From: an uncultured Prevotellaceae bacterium
GTDB lineage: Bacteria; Bacteroidota; Bacteroidia; Bacteroidales; Bacteroidaceae
Length of the DNA stretch: 57,148 nucleotides
Assembly: GCA_946185285.1 (NCBI GenBank)
Contig: CAMHIS010000006.1
Location: forward strand, 1 to 57,148
Direction of reading: 5' to 3'
Of the stretch, positions 1 through 9,832 are shown one piece after another. Position 1 is the first letter of the stretch. Every line of letters starts with the position of its first letter. Under the pieces are notes generated by a model, which saw only the letters and a program-made list of their open reading frames with translations, searched no databases and was not told the DNA's origin. The position numbers and the translations under genes were made by a program.

Positions 1-377
1 TCGCTCTTTACGAAGGCCATATACAGCGGTTTGCCTGTCTGGTTGTCCAATGCCAGCAGCACACCGAAGCTGCGCCCCCAGTAGGTAACGTCCATATGCA
101 CGAAGCCCTCACCGGACAGAGGTGGCTGTTCCCATTCGCGCTTAATGTCGTGCAGTCTGCGTTTGATGGTGGCTATACTCATCCCATAGCGTTCGGACAG
201 CTCCTTGATTGTCTGCTTCTCCTGCTGGTAAGCGTTCCAAAGCTCATCCTCGCCGACCTCTCTTCCTGCACGGAACTGGTAACTGCAGTCCTGACATTTA
301 TACAACTGTACGCCCTTGCGCACCCCATACTTAATCGTGTGCTTACTTCTGCACACAGGACATTCTTTCTTGTTCAT
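1..377 (-). CDS. Transposase, IS256-like, zinc-ribbon variant (partial, cut by window edge)
   Basis: Reading the minus strand from the ATG at 377 gives about 125 residues that run off the window. The N-terminus begins MNKKECPVCRSKHTIKYG and continues with a second pair YKCQDC, a four-cysteine zinc ribbon. A helix-turn-helix-like stretch follows (TIKELSERYGMSIATIKRR), then the start of an RNase H-like catalytic core (GFVHMDVTYWG), where the Asp after VHM is the likely first catalytic acid. This order is typical of the small zinc-binding variant of IS256-type transposases common in Bacteroidales. The C-terminal half is outside the window, so whether the element is intact cannot be told. Confidence 0.75.
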   Translation of the reverse strand, partial: MNKKECPVCRSKHTIKYGVRKGVQLYKCQDCSYQFRAGREVGEDELWNAYQQEKQTIKELSERYGMSIATIKRRLHDIKREWEQPPLSGEGFVHMDVTYWGRSFGVLLALDNQTGKPLYMAFVKS

Positions 378-410
378 ACTGACTCTGCCTTCTGGCTTTT
401 GAAATGCCTG

Positions 411-418
411 CAAAGTTA
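411..418 (-). promoter_or_regulatory. -7 promoter element of the transposase gene
   Basis: On the minus strand this reads TAACTTTG, a perfect match to the Bacteroidetes TAnnTTTG box, about 35 nt before the transposase start. No clear TTTG is seen at the -33 spacing, so the promoter is probably weak. Confidence 0.45.
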
Positions 419-448
419 GTATTTATCGGACTCTATCGCATGTTCCAA

Positions 449-569
449 CCTGCAAAATGAGCTATTGAGCTATTTCGACCATCGATTTATGCTCTGAAAC
501 GTTTCAAACTCTCGAAACCCTTGTGAGAATCGGTATTTGAACGTGGTCGCACCCTGCAAAATGAGCTAT
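449..569. repeat. Two copies of a 17-bp direct repeat at the IS end
   Basis: The 17-mer CCTGCAAAATGAGCTAT occurs at 449-465 and again at 553-569, 104 bp apart, in the non-coding stretch upstream of the transposase gene. It is probably a transposase-binding repeat and the IS end is likely near 570, but the other end of the element is outside the window. Nothing else was recognised between 378 and 689. Confidence 0.45.
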
Positions 570-689
570 AGGTCAAAAAGGACGAGTGACTAAGCGACAA
601 ACGAACAGAGTCCCGGCACGTAGGTTACGCGATACGGACAACACCGTCGGGCATTTGCCGGGCCTGGGCTGGTAGCCGTTGGAATACAA

Positions 690-724
690 TTTCAGCGAGA
701 CGGGAATGACCTGTCTCGCTGAAA
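690..724 (-). terminator. Hairpin after the SusC/SusD/FAS1 operon
   Basis: Perfect 12-bp inverted repeat: 690-701 (TTTCAGCGAGAC) pairs with 713-724 (GTCTCGCTGAAA), loop 702-712. It lies 20 nt past the last stop codon of the seven-gene minus-strand operon. The following minus-strand sequence (TTGTATT) is only modestly U-rich. Confidence 0.65.
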
Positions 725-743
725 CTCATAAATGACCTGGCCG

Positions 744-2600
744 TTACTTGAACGGCAAATACCAGTTCTTCTCATCAAGCAGTGAGACGGCGGGATGCTT
801 GTAGGCCAACTTGGCGGCCAGCCACACACTACCGAAGTTGTTCTGGTAGAGGGCTGCGCGGTTCTTGTGGCGGGCCAGGCGGGTAAGGTCGCCGAAGCGG
901 CAGCCCTCGAAGGCCAGCTCCAGAGCCATCTCGTCGCAGATAAGGTCCTCGACGGCATTGATGGTATCGGCCTTGGTAGCGCCGACGGGATAGCCGGCAG
1001 CAGCCAGTTCGGCAAGTTTACTGCCCACAATAGCATCATACTGGTAAGGCGAGAAAGCGCCCTGCGTGTAGTAGGTTCCACGGCTGTGGATACCCCAGTT
1101 GTCCTCAAACATGGTGCTGTTCTCAGCAGAGAGGAACGGAACGGTGGAACGCAGCATCTCGACAGTCTCAGGCTGGATGTAACGGCCTAACTCGAGGTCA
1201 GTGCTGTCGCCACGCGCCGTATAGGAAAGCAAATCCTCGTTGATGCCATCCTTCAAGATAGCAAAGGCGGCATCAGGATATCCCATGCGGTTGAGAGCCT
1301 CAGCCAGTCGCAGGTAGACGGTAGCCGTGCGGTAGATGGGAATGTTGGCACTGTTGAACTTGCGCATGACGGAGAACGATGAGTCGTTCTTTGTCACAGG
1401 GTACATGGTGTAGAAACGGCGCAGGTCGCCCAACTCAGCTTTGCGCACGACGGTGGATCCGCCTGTGGCAGCTGTGGGCGTGTAGTAATAGTCCTGTGCG
1501 TTGTTGAGGTCGTAGTAGGCCTTCGAGGCATCAATCTGGCGCTCCACGAGGTAGCGGGCATTCGACGATGCCGAACCACCGGTAGTGCTGTAGAAGTCAT
1601 AACCGAAGTAGCGGGGCAGCTCAGTAACGACACCACGCAGTCGATTGGCGGCCAGGGGGATGTAGGTAACGATGTCGTTGGTGCTGGTGACGTTAAAGAT
1701 GGTACCCCACTGGAATCCGGAGAAGGTCATGTTGAACGCCGACGGCATCTTGTCGCGCAGCGAACTCATAATCCAGCTCTCCGTGGGATCAATCCATGCC
1801 TGACGTATGGTCCACTGGTTTGTGCGCAGGAAGTTAAAGTAGTAGCGGGCTGCCTGCTCGTACTGATGGGTCTCGAGGAAGAGGTCGCCCAGAATGACGT
1901 CGACGGGAATCATGGCCCGGCTTGAGACAACGCTCTTCTCCTGGGGGTTCTCGCTGTCGCTGCTGTTGAGCACGCCGGCCGAGAGATTGCCATAAGTTGG
2001 TATCTGCGTGCCGCTGAAGCGAATCAGCTCGGGAGCCAGCGCATCACAGATGCCCTGCAGGTCCTTGGTCTCGTGCTGGCTGTTGGCGTCGCCGATGCTT
2101 GTCAGCGGCTCGGTGTAGAAGGGCACGGAGCCGTAGTTCTTGGCCAGCTGCAGATAAGCCCATGCACGGACGGCCAGTGCCTCGGCATATTCGGGAATAG
2201 CCACGAGGCGGCTGCCTGTGCGCAACGTTGTATCGCGGTGGGCGATGAAGTAGTTGCAGTTGTTGATGACGCGGTAGTAGACATAGGCCGAGTCATACTT
2301 GTTGGAGGTATCGGCGGTAAAATCGGCCAACTGGCGCAGGTCGGTCTCGGTGTACTGATTAGTGGCCGTCAGGTCGCCGCGCATCTCGCCAGTCATAACG
2401 TACTGGTCGGCCAGCATCTGCAACCCCTTGAGTATGCCAAGGGTGTAGAACATGGAGTCGGTCTTCTCGTCAAGGGCCGGGTCGAAGATCTGGCGGTCAC
2501 TGTCGGTCTCGAACATATCTTCGCAGGCCGTGAGGACTACGGCACCGCCGCAGCACAGTAGACAGGCGGTGACGAGGGTCTTTATGCTTTTGGTAATCAT
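744..2600 (-). CDS. SusD/RagB family nutrient-binding outer-membrane lipoprotein
   Basis: SusD-like proteins are surface lipoproteins that lid the SusC channel and bind its ligand. The product (618 aa) starts MITKSIKTLVTACLLCC and has a lipobox LTAC at about residue 26. The TPR-like SusD core is visible in the segment RAWAYLQLAKNYGSVPF, and the family-typical C-terminal part in VYLRLAEALNRMGYPDAA and LALEFAFEGCR-like sequence (LELAFEGCRFGDLTRLAR). The ATG at 2600 is preferred over an in-frame TTG at 2609 because it gives a normal lipoprotein signal. It sits 30 nt after its SusC partner and is the last gene of the operon. The ligand is unknown; no glycoside hydrolase is nearby in the operon. 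Confidence 0.9.
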   Translation of the reverse strand: MITKSIKTLVTACLLCCGGAVVLTACEDMFETDSDRQIFDPALDEKTDSMFYTLGILKGLQMLADQYVMTGEMRGDLTATNQYTETDLRQLADFTADTSNKYDSAYVYYRVINNCNYFIAHRDTTLRTGSRLVAIPEYAEALAVRAWAYLQLAKNYGSVPFYTEPLTSIGDANSQHETKDLQGICDALAPELIRFSGTQIPTYGNLSAGVLNSSDSENPQEKSVVSSRAMIPVDVILGDLFLETHQYEQAARYYFNFLRTNQWTIRQAWIDPTESWIMSSLRDKMPSAFNMTFSGFQWGTIFNVTSTNDIVTYIPLAANRLRGVVTELPRYFGYDFYSTTGGSASSNARYLVERQIDASKAYYDLNNAQDYYYTPTAATGGSTVVRKAELGDLRRFYTMYPVTKNDSSFSVMRKFNSANIPIYRTATVYLRLAEALNRMGYPDAAFAILKDGINEDLLSYTARGDSTDLELGRYIQPETVEMLRSTVPFLSAENSTMFEDNWGIHSRGTYYTQGAFSPYQYDAIVGSKLAELAAAGYPVGATKADTINAVEDLICDEMALELAFEGCRFGDLTRLARHKNRAALYQNNFGSVWLAAKLAYKHPAVSLLDEKNWYLPFK

Positions 2601-2634
2601 AATTCTCAATTTTCAATTATCATTTCTCAATTAA
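2601..2634. repeat. AATTCTCAATTTTCAATTAT intergenic repeat
   Basis: AT-rich near-tandem repeat filling the whole gap between SusC and SusD. The same unit lies at 11615-11653 and 15057-15089, always directly before a start codon on the minus strand. A shorter version lies at 7705-7720. Confidence 0.7.
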
Positions 2635-5600
2635 AGGTTAATCTTAAGTCCGAGGGTAAAGGTACGACTGAGGGCGATGTTGCCAGCGTCGATGCCCTGA
2701 TAGAGCACGCCGTTGGATACCGACATCTCGGGATCATTGCCCAAGTAGCGGGTAAGTGTCAACAGATTATTGGCCTCTGCCCAGACGCTGAGTCCTTGGA
2801 GCCATGAGTAGCTGACAGGAACACGATAGTTGAGGCGAACGGTCTTCAACCGCAGGTAGGAGCCGTCCTCTATCCAACGGTCGCTGAAGCGCGAATTACC
2901 CATGGGGTCGCCATAGACGGCACGTGGGATGTCGGTATGCTGACCCTCAGCACGCCAGCGGTTGGTCATGGCCGTTGTCTGATTGTAGAAATTCGAACCA
3001 CTCTCAAGCAGGGAGCGCTGGTAGTTGTAGATGTCGCCTCCCAAGGAATAGTTGAACCCGAGATAGAGTGAGAAGTCGCGCCAGCTGACGTTGGCGAAGA
3101 TGTTACCGTAGATATCGGGGTTGGGGTCGCCGATGATGGTGCGGTCGGCCTCACCAATAACGCCGTCGCCGTTGATGTCGACGAAGCGCACATCGCCGGC
3201 CTTGAAGTTCTGACGGGCTCCTGTCTCATCAATCAGGTAGAGATAGCCCGTCTTGCCTGCAGCGACAGCCTCCTTGTCGTCAGCGAAGACACCATTGGTC
3301 TTATAGCCATAGAACACGCCTACGGGCTGGCCGACGATGGTTGCAACATTGTCAGTACCGTAGATGCTGGAGACGTAGCCCTGTGCCGTGCGCTGCCCGT
3401 CGACATAGATTCGGGAGTCGTCGGGCAGACTCTTCACCTTATTAGCATAGTGGCCGGCACTGACACCCACCTCGACATTGAGCTGGCTGGTGACGACGGG
3501 CTTAGCCGTCAGCGTGACCTCAAAGCCAGTATTGTCGAGTGATCCGCCGTTGCTCCAATAGCGGTTGATGCCCGCTACGGGATTGTCGAACGACTTTAGA
3601 GTCAACAGGTTCTTGGTATGATTCATATAGAAGTCGAAATCGAAGCCCAACCGGTTGTTCAGGAAATAAGCCTTCAGTCCGAGGTTCATCTTGCCCGTCT
3701 GCTCCCAAGTGATGCTCTCGTTTCCGATATTGTCGAGCAGGGCGGTCGTAGCCTTGTACAGGTATTTGGTGACACTGAACGATGTGCGTGCGGCATTGCC
3801 AGCAATGTCATCATTGCCAGAGAGGTCATAGCCGGCCTTCAGAAGCAGGTAGCTGATGCCCTTGTCCTTGGGGAACCATGTCTCGTTGGAGAGCGCCCAA
3901 CCCAACTGGATACTGGGGAATACGCCCCACGTCACACCGCCGATTTTCACGCCTCCGTCGGCCTCCTTTCCGAAACGGCTGCAACTCTCGACAGCAAGCG
4001 ACAGCTGTGCAAAATAGCGGTTCCGGTAGTTATAGTCAACGTTGCCATACCAGGTCATCGAGCGCCACGAGTCATCGGCACCGGTAGCATCGATGAAGTC
4101 CATGTTGTTCGAGATGTTAGGTATTTTGTCGTTACCCGCCGAAGAATACTGGCCCTCTGGCTGATTGTCGTCGAAGGCAAACGATGAGAAGCGGAAACCC
4201 GCAAAAGCACTGACGAAGTGCTCGCGCAACTGGCGGTTCCATGCCAAGCGTGTGTCGCTCATAATGGAAGTCTCCTTTGAGAACATCGACTTAGCCATGT
4301 TCTGCACACGGCCAATGCCCTCGATGAGGAAGGTAGGCATACCACCCTCCGGGCGGTAGTATCGCTGCGACACACGGTCAAGCGTGTAGCTGAACGTCTC
4401 GGTCAGCGTAAGGTGGTCGTTGAACTCAAATCGTGGTGCAATGACCGTATTGAAATGTGTAACCTCGACGCGGTTCTTGTTGATGGCATCACCGTTGGCC
4501 AGCAGAGCCGTGGGATTGCCGAGCGTGAGGTCCTGGTCAAGAACAGTCAGGTAGTCATCGGCATCAGAGAGTGTCGACGAGAGCTTGCGCGTTACATTAT
4601 TAAATGTATAAGGATTGAGGAACGGCGACTTGACGAGTGCCAGGAACGTTGGCGACGATATGGTGCCCGTGAGCAGGCTTTCAGGTGCGCCGCTGTCGAA
4701 GACATCGCGGTTGAGCTTGGTGTACGACATATCAAAACGGGTAGTGAGCCTGTTGATGATGTTGATGTCGGTATTGAAGCGCACGTTCAGTCGGTTGAAG
4801 CCATTCTTGCGTGCCGTGCTCTGTCCGTCGGTATAGCCTAAGGAGAGGTTGTACATACCCACGTCGTCGCCACCCTGCACGTTGATGTTGTAGTTCTGGT
4901 TGAGAGCCGTGTGGTAAACCTCATCTTTCCAGTCGGTGTCGTTATGGAACTTAGCGTAGTAGTACTTCGACGGGTCATCGACGAGGAATTTGAAGGTCTG
5001 CGGATCCGTATAGAGGTTGATGTCCGGATAGGTACCTAACATCTCGGAAGCATAGACCCTGTACTGTTCGGCGTTCATCACTTCAGGGGAACGGGGCACA
5101 AGGGTTACACCTACGCCGATGTTGGCATCGATTCGCGTAGCCATACTGTGTCCCCGCTTGGTCTCAATGAGGATGACACCGGCAGCGCCCTTGGCACCAT
5201 AGAGTGCCGTGGCATTCTTCATGACGGTCACCTTGTCGATGTCCTCAGGATTGATGTTGAGCAGCAGGTTGGTATAGTCGCCATAATGGAGTGCCGTACG
5301 CGTCTGCTGCATATCCTGTACGACGCCGTCGATGACTATCAGCGGCTGTGCATTGGCATTGAGCGAAGTGAAGCCACGGACGAACATGGCAGCACCGTAG
5401 CCCGGACCGCCAGAACGGGCAATGCTGCGAACATCGGCGCCCATTATCTCCTCTATGTCGGTCTCGACGGTCTGCGAGGTAGTGTTCTTCACCTCAGCCG
5501 TCGCGGCAGCCACAATGGTCGTGGTATTGCCATACATCGGCCGGAACTTGTCACTGAGCATCTCAATATTGACTGGTGTCCCTAACTGTCCCAGTCCGAC

Positions 5601-5936
5601 GTGCTGACTCAGAAACTCCGGGGCATGTACGTAGAGTGCCGTAGCGAAGGTCGGGACCTTAATGACAAACGTACCGTCCTCATTGGTCATGGCTGTATAG
5701 TTCTTGTCGTTCAGTGCCTGTACCATGATACCGGCCAAGGGCTTCTTGGTTACGGCATCGACACACTGCCCCTTGACCTCGACGGTCGGGTAAGTCGGAA
5801 CCTTGGCCACTTTCTTCTTAGGGGCGACCACGACTTCGTCGTCGTCAACGTCTTCATCCTGTGCGTAAGCAGGCATACCCAGACAGAGCATGCTGAGAAT
5901 GGAGAAATAAAGAATATGCTGTCTTTTCATTTTCAT
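2631..5936 (-). CDS. SusC/RagA family TonB-dependent outer-membrane transporter
   Basis: TonB-dependent beta-barrel that, with the adjacent SusD, imports oligomers across the outer membrane. The product is 1101 aa. A signal peptide ends near AYAQ (residue 26). It is followed by an unusual acidic then lysine-rich stretch (DEDVDDDEVVVAPKKKVAK), a carboxypeptidase-regulatory-like domain (VEVKGQCVDAVTKKPLAG), the plug (AAMFVRGFTSLNANAQPL, then ALYGAKGAAGVILIETKRG) and a barrel ending ALSRTFTLGLKINL with a C-terminal hydrophobic strand. The ATG at 5936 and a second at 5930 are both possible. It starts 19 nt after the preceding FAS1 gene and ends 30 nt before SusD, so it is the second SusC of the operon. 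Substrate unknown. Confidence 0.93.
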   Translation of the reverse strand: MKMKRQHILYFSILSMLCLGMPAYAQDEDVDDDEVVVAPKKKVAKVPTYPTVEVKGQCVDAVTKKPLAGIMVQALNDKNYTAMTNEDGTFVIKVPTFATALYVHAPEFLSQHVGLGQLGTPVNIEMLSDKFRPMYGNTTTIVAAATAEVKNTTSQTVETDIEEIMGADVRSIARSGGPGYGAAMFVRGFTSLNANAQPLIVIDGVVQDMQQTRTALHYGDYTNLLLNINPEDIDKVTVMKNATALYGAKGAAGVILIETKRGHSMATRIDANIGVGVTLVPRSPEVMNAEQYRVYASEMLGTYPDINLYTDPQTFKFLVDDPSKYYYAKFHNDTDWKDEVYHTALNQNYNINVQGGDDVGMYNLSLGYTDGQSTARKNGFNRLNVRFNTDINIINRLTTRFDMSYTKLNRDVFDSGAPESLLTGTISSPTFLALVKSPFLNPYTFNNVTRKLSSTLSDADDYLTVLDQDLTLGNPTALLANGDAINKNRVEVTHFNTVIAPRFEFNDHLTLTETFSYTLDRVSQRYYRPEGGMPTFLIEGIGRVQNMAKSMFSKETSIMSDTRLAWNRQLREHFVSAFAGFRFSSFAFDDNQPEGQYSSAGNDKIPNISNNMDFIDATGADDSWRSMTWYGNVDYNYRNRYFAQLSLAVESCSRFGKEADGGVKIGGVTWGVFPSIQLGWALSNETWFPKDKGISYLLLKAGYDLSGNDDIAGNAARTSFSVTKYLYKATTALLDNIGNESITWEQTGKMNLGLKAYFLNNRLGFDFDFYMNHTKNLLTLKSFDNPVAGINRYWSNGGSLDNTGFEVTLTAKPVVTSQLNVEVGVSAGHYANKVKSLPDDSRIYVDGQRTAQGYVSSIYGTDNVATIVGQPVGVFYGYKTNGVFADDKEAVAAGKTGYLYLIDETGARQNFKAGDVRFVDINGDGVIGEADRTIIGDPNPDIYGNIFANVSWRDFSLYLGFNYSLGGDIYNYQRSLLESGSNFYNQTTAMTNRWRAEGQHTDIPRAVYGDPMGNSRFSDRWIEDGSYLRLKTVRLNYRVPVSYSWLQGLSVWAEANNLLTLTRYLGNDPEMSVSNGVLYQGIDAGNIALSRTFTLGLKINL

Positions 5937-5955
5937 TCAGTTTTGAGGGTAAGAC

Positions 5956-7695
5956 TTAATATATGCCTGTGTCGTATTTGTAGTCAGGATGTTCCTTGAT
6001 ATAGTCGTCAAGCTCCTTCGGACGTAGTATGAGACAGTCTATACGCATATTGCGGTCGTAGTTGGCACGTTCCCTTGATGTGACCGAACTGTTGACCCTG
6101 AGATACGGGTAATAGTCTCCCGTGCCATAGTAGGCCATGGGGAATTTGAAGTCGCCCAAGTAGATGGTGTCAATCTGCGCAGAGTCACTGACGAACGTGC
6201 TTACAGCCAGCCAGCTGCGGTCGTTGTCCTGATTCTTGCCAGTTGCGTCGGCATAGCCCATTGTCGCCGAGAATCTGTAAGGCTTGGTCGGGTTCTTTGG
6301 GTTGGTGATGTTGGCGGGAACCGTCACCAAGTAAATGCTATAGGTAGTCGACCGCACTTCAGGCAGATAGAACACGACGCCGGGGTTGGTGCTCTGAGCT
6401 ACAGGAGCCACGTCAAGATAGGCGTTGTCTGAGATATGTCCCTTCACTTCCGGATTCTGCGTACCGGGAGCCACATAGATTCGCTGCGGCTCATTATTAT
6501 ACACGTTTACCGAGCTGGCCACCATGCTGCTGTACTCGGCCTGGAGTCTTATTTCCGGGTTCCATAAAGTCCAAGTGCGCATACGGAGACTGTCGTCCGT
6601 CAGCCACACGCAGCCGTTGCTCTTCTCAATGCGGCGGGTGTTCTCCAACAACCGTGATGCATCCTCGGAATAGAATTTCACCTGGAGGGTGCTATAGAGT
6701 GAGTCGCAATGGAAGTCAGTTGCTGCATCAGGTGCTTTCAGCTGCCGGTTGTCATACATATTGTTGTTGAAGAAGAGGCCAGCTGTGAGCATCAGGTTGA
6801 CGATGGAGTCCTTCAGGTATTTGACGTCTCTGATTTTGACATCTACCTTCTTCCTGTCGGTAGTCGACGTATTCTCCATGAACTCGAACGACGGCAGGTA
6901 GTTGAAATATTTGCCGATGGTAGCCTTCGCCTTGATCCACGCCTCGTTGGTGGGCACTATCATCGAGTAGTTACTGTCCTCGCGGTTGATTAAGGCTAAA
7001 TAGCGAAGGAAGAGGTCGTTGTGCTCGTCGAAGATGGAGTCAAGGTACGTAATCTCGCCGTTCAGCGTCGGTCCCTGCACGCTCTTCTGCTCGTTCAGTT
7101 TCCTGACATCGTAGCTATGGAAATACGTGCTGATCGAATCAATAGGATACTCGTAATTGTTCAGCGACTCATAGATATTCTGCACAAACGGTATCTTGCC
7201 CTTCAGCATGTGGATGGTGCCGTTACCCGATGCAAGGTTGGGCTTGTCAATGCTGACACCCTGAATGGCATAGTTACCGGCACCACTGAAGAGCATCAGC
7301 TTCTCGTTCAGTGTGTACACCCTTTTGTCAACTGCGCCAGAGGCCGGATAGTTGTTGCGGGCGATATGGTTCTCAACAAACTCCTTCATCAGGCGGTCGT
7401 TGCTCAGCGAGTTGAGCGTCTCGTAATCGAAGGTACCGTTGCCAGGCGCCCAGACTGTGTAAGTCTGAGAGGCATTGAGCACCTCATCATAGCCTGTCTT
7501 CTTGAGCAACGAGGCAAATTGCGACAAATTCTCGTTCTGCGCGATGTTCTGCCAAATGGAGGCGTGCTGCGAGTCGAGCAGCGATGTGTCGGCATCGTAG
7601 TGGTCGTTCCAGTCGGAGCAGGCTGTGATGGCTGCGGCAGCACCGCAGCACAGCGAACATGCGATGAGATATTTCATTAAATTCTTGCTATTCAT
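5956..7695 (-). CDS. Fasciclin (FAS1) domain lipoprotein, third in the operon
   Basis: FAS1 domains are extracellular adhesion or ligand-binding modules. The product is 579 aa with a lipoprotein signal MNSKNLMKYLIACSLCCG and lipobox ITAC at about residue 26. A first FAS1 domain covers roughly residues 45-175 (FASLLKKTGYDEVLNA, YTVWAPGNGTFDYETL, NGTIHMLKGKIPF). A second, more divergent one starts near 185 (STYFHSYDVRKLNEQ, YSMIVPTNEAWIKAKA). The C-terminal 200 residues look like beta-sandwich (GVVFYLPEVRSTTYSIYLV). It lies 25 nt after the preceding FAS1 gene and 19 nt before a SusC gene. The protein probably sits on the cell surface with the SusCD complex. The exact ligand is not apparent. Confidence 0.82.
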   Translation of the reverse strand: MNSKNLMKYLIACSLCCGAAAAITACSDWNDHYDADTSLLDSQHASIWQNIAQNENLSQFASLLKKTGYDEVLNASQTYTVWAPGNGTFDYETLNSLSNDRLMKEFVENHIARNNYPASGAVDKRVYTLNEKLMLFSGAGNYAIQGVSIDKPNLASGNGTIHMLKGKIPFVQNIYESLNNYEYPIDSISTYFHSYDVRKLNEQKSVQGPTLNGEITYLDSIFDEHNDLFLRYLALINREDSNYSMIVPTNEAWIKAKATIGKYFNYLPSFEFMENTSTTDRKKVDVKIRDVKYLKDSIVNLMLTAGLFFNNNMYDNRQLKAPDAATDFHCDSLYSTLQVKFYSEDASRLLENTRRIEKSNGCVWLTDDSLRMRTWTLWNPEIRLQAEYSSMVASSVNVYNNEPQRIYVAPGTQNPEVKGHISDNAYLDVAPVAQSTNPGVVFYLPEVRSTTYSIYLVTVPANITNPKNPTKPYRFSATMGYADATGKNQDNDRSWLAVSTFVSDSAQIDTIYLGDFKFPMAYYGTGDYYPYLRVNSSVTSRERANYDRNMRIDCLILRPKELDDYIKEHPDYKYDTGIY

Positions 7696-7720
7696 AATCT
7701 TCTGTTTTCAATTATCAATC

Positions 7721-9805
7721 TTAGTACATGTCCTCAACGTAGCGGGTGTTGTTGTAGACGTTCTCGGGGCAGAACTCGATGTAGTCGAGATGGAACTGGT
7801 GGTGGTCCTGTTCGAGCACGCTCTTGAAGCGCAGCCAGTACTCACCCTGCTTGAACTCCTGCTTGGCGATGATGCGGCGCAGGTCCTTGGGGTTATTCCT
7901 GGCATAGTTGCCGGAATTCACGCCCACCGTATAATAAAGAGGTCCGCGCATGTAACCTAAGTTACGCATGTTAGCGTCAGTCTCAATGCCCTTGTCGTCA
8001 AGTTTCTGCCAGTCGCACCAGCCTGTGATGACGTCAGGATCGAGGTTCGCGTTGTTATTGGGCACATGGCGCATGTCAAGCGGTATGTCAAGAGCCTTCA
8101 TCGTGGTCAGGTCAGAAGAGTTGCCAATATAGAACTGCAACATACCACGCTGCTCGTTACCCTCTGCCGTATAGCCGATGCGGAGCTCGTATGTTCCCTC
8201 CGGCACCGGAGGCAGACGCAGGGCGAAGTCGTAGTTACCCTTGCAGTTGAACTCGTCGCCCTGGTAGTTACTCCATCCGCTGTTCTGACCAGAGAGGTAG
8301 TAGAGTCGGGTGTCGTCGCCGTTGTAGATGACGAGGTTCTCGAAGAATCTCGGCGGTATGCGGATATAGCTGCCGCTGAGGTCGCCGTCGGTACCAGTCT
8401 TGCCTCCATTAAGGGCATTCACCTCACTGTCGGTGATGCGGCGGAAGGAGTTGGACATCATCTCGCCGAAGAAGCTGGCATCGTCGATGCGCAGACGCTC
8501 GTTCAGTGCGCCATGCGGCACTTTCTGGTCATAGACGAGCGTGTTGGCGAGCTGATGTATGTAGCCGTTGGCGGCAGCAATCTGGGAGCTTATGCCCTTT
8601 ATCTCAATGCCTTCGAAGAGCACGGAATGCATCGCTGCCGACCCCAGTTCAGCCACCATGTCGGTTAGCGAGCTGTTTGCCTGCCAGCGGTTAATCATCA
8701 GCTTTCCGCTGTTGCGTGTAATCTTCATGAGCGTGTAGGGCAGCATGGTTTCATAGTATTCAACGAGCGTTACCTTCGAAATCTGGTTGTGCGAGTTGAC
8801 AATCTTGTCGTAAGGCAACTTGAACTTCAGGATATGGTAGCGCAGATACATGCTGAGCGTATTCCACGGATCCGTATAATCATCGTCAGTCTTTATCTTG
8901 ATATGGTTGGTTCGGGCGTAGTCGTACCAGCCGGTTTCCTGGTCGGCACAGGGACCGTAGACGCTGTCAGCGTATGCCTTCAAGTCTTCGATACTGTTAA
9001 TTCCCCTTGCTGCCAGTGTTGCGTCTGGCTCGGCGAAGATGGTGTAGCCCATCTCGCACCTCTCAGGCAAATAGAATCCGCGCCTGTTGTCGACGGGGTC
9101 GAAATCGGTGTTCATCTGTGCCGAGAGCGAGTCGACAAGTCCCGTCAGCTGCAGTGCCTGTCCGAAAATCTTGAATGTCTCCGGGCGGTTTGTGATTTCA
9201 CCGGTTATCAGCATGTTAGAGCGGCGGATGACGCAGTCAATCTCGTGGAGCACACCATTCTCCAGCTCATTGTCGAGGCTGGTGATTGTAGAATGACGGC
9301 TGACGACCACCTCTCCCGTAGTGGGGTCGATGGAAGTGTTGATGTCGCGCCCCAGCATGGTTTTGACAGTCATACCGTTACCCATGTTGACGCCCATAAC
9401 CTCTGTACTGAGCAGGTGATACAGGGCAATGTCCTTGCAAAGCGAGTCTGTAAGGCCCTCCAGTCCGCGCTGGGTCATTCCATTGTGTACGAAGTTCTTG
9501 TTCACCGTGTCATCGTAGAGGCTGTCAATATATTCAGCCACGGCCTCGTTCGTAGGAGCGAAGCATGTATAGGTGCCGTATGCAGACAGGATCTTGTCAT
9601 AACCGATTCGCGACAGAATGTAGTTGAACGAGCTGAAACGGTCACTGCGATTGACGAGGTAGTCCTCGATGGTCTCGCCGGTAAAAGTGTAGAGGTTCGA
9701 CTCGTCAATGTCCTCCTTACAAGAGGAAAGAGGCGCGAGTACTGCTGCAGTGCCGCAGTACAGCCAACAGGTGGCGAGGATATGTTTAATACTTTTGATA
9801 GTCAT
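7721..9805 (-). CDS. Fasciclin (FAS1) domain lipoprotein, second in the operon
   Basis: The 694-aa product starts MTIKSIKHILATCWLYCG and has a lipobox LSSC at about residue 29. FAS1 domain 1 (about 45-200) shows SSFNYILSRIGYDKILSA, YTCFAPTNEAVAEYI and LYHLLSTEVMGVN. Domain 2 (about 205-440) shows YTIFAEPDATLAARG, MYLRYHILKFKLPYDK and NGYIHQLANTLVYD. The last 220 residues form a predicted beta-sandwich (EGTYELRIGYTAEGNEQRG, EYWLRFKSVLEQDHHQFH) that looks like a carbohydrate-binding or galactose-binding-like fold, but I cannot name it. It follows SusD by 27 nt and precedes another FAS1 gene by 25 nt. ATG start at 9805 is clear. Confidence 0.82.
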   Translation of the reverse strand: MTIKSIKHILATCWLYCGTAAVLAPLSSCKEDIDESNLYTFTGETIEDYLVNRSDRFSSFNYILSRIGYDKILSAYGTYTCFAPTNEAVAEYIDSLYDDTVNKNFVHNGMTQRGLEGLTDSLCKDIALYHLLSTEVMGVNMGNGMTVKTMLGRDINTSIDPTTGEVVVSRHSTITSLDNELENGVLHEIDCVIRRSNMLITGEITNRPETFKIFGQALQLTGLVDSLSAQMNTDFDPVDNRRGFYLPERCEMGYTIFAEPDATLAARGINSIEDLKAYADSVYGPCADQETGWYDYARTNHIKIKTDDDYTDPWNTLSMYLRYHILKFKLPYDKIVNSHNQISKVTLVEYYETMLPYTLMKITRNSGKLMINRWQANSSLTDMVAELGSAAMHSVLFEGIEIKGISSQIAAANGYIHQLANTLVYDQKVPHGALNERLRIDDASFFGEMMSNSFRRITDSEVNALNGGKTGTDGDLSGSYIRIPPRFFENLVIYNGDDTRLYYLSGQNSGWSNYQGDEFNCKGNYDFALRLPPVPEGTYELRIGYTAEGNEQRGMLQFYIGNSSDLTTMKALDIPLDMRHVPNNNANLDPDVITGWCDWQKLDDKGIETDANMRNLGYMRGPLYYTVGVNSGNYARNNPKDLRRIIAKQEFKQGEYWLRFKSVLEQDHHQFHLDYIEFCPENVYNNTRYVEDMY

Positions 9806-9832
9806 GATTCTATGTTATCTAAGTTTCTGTTC

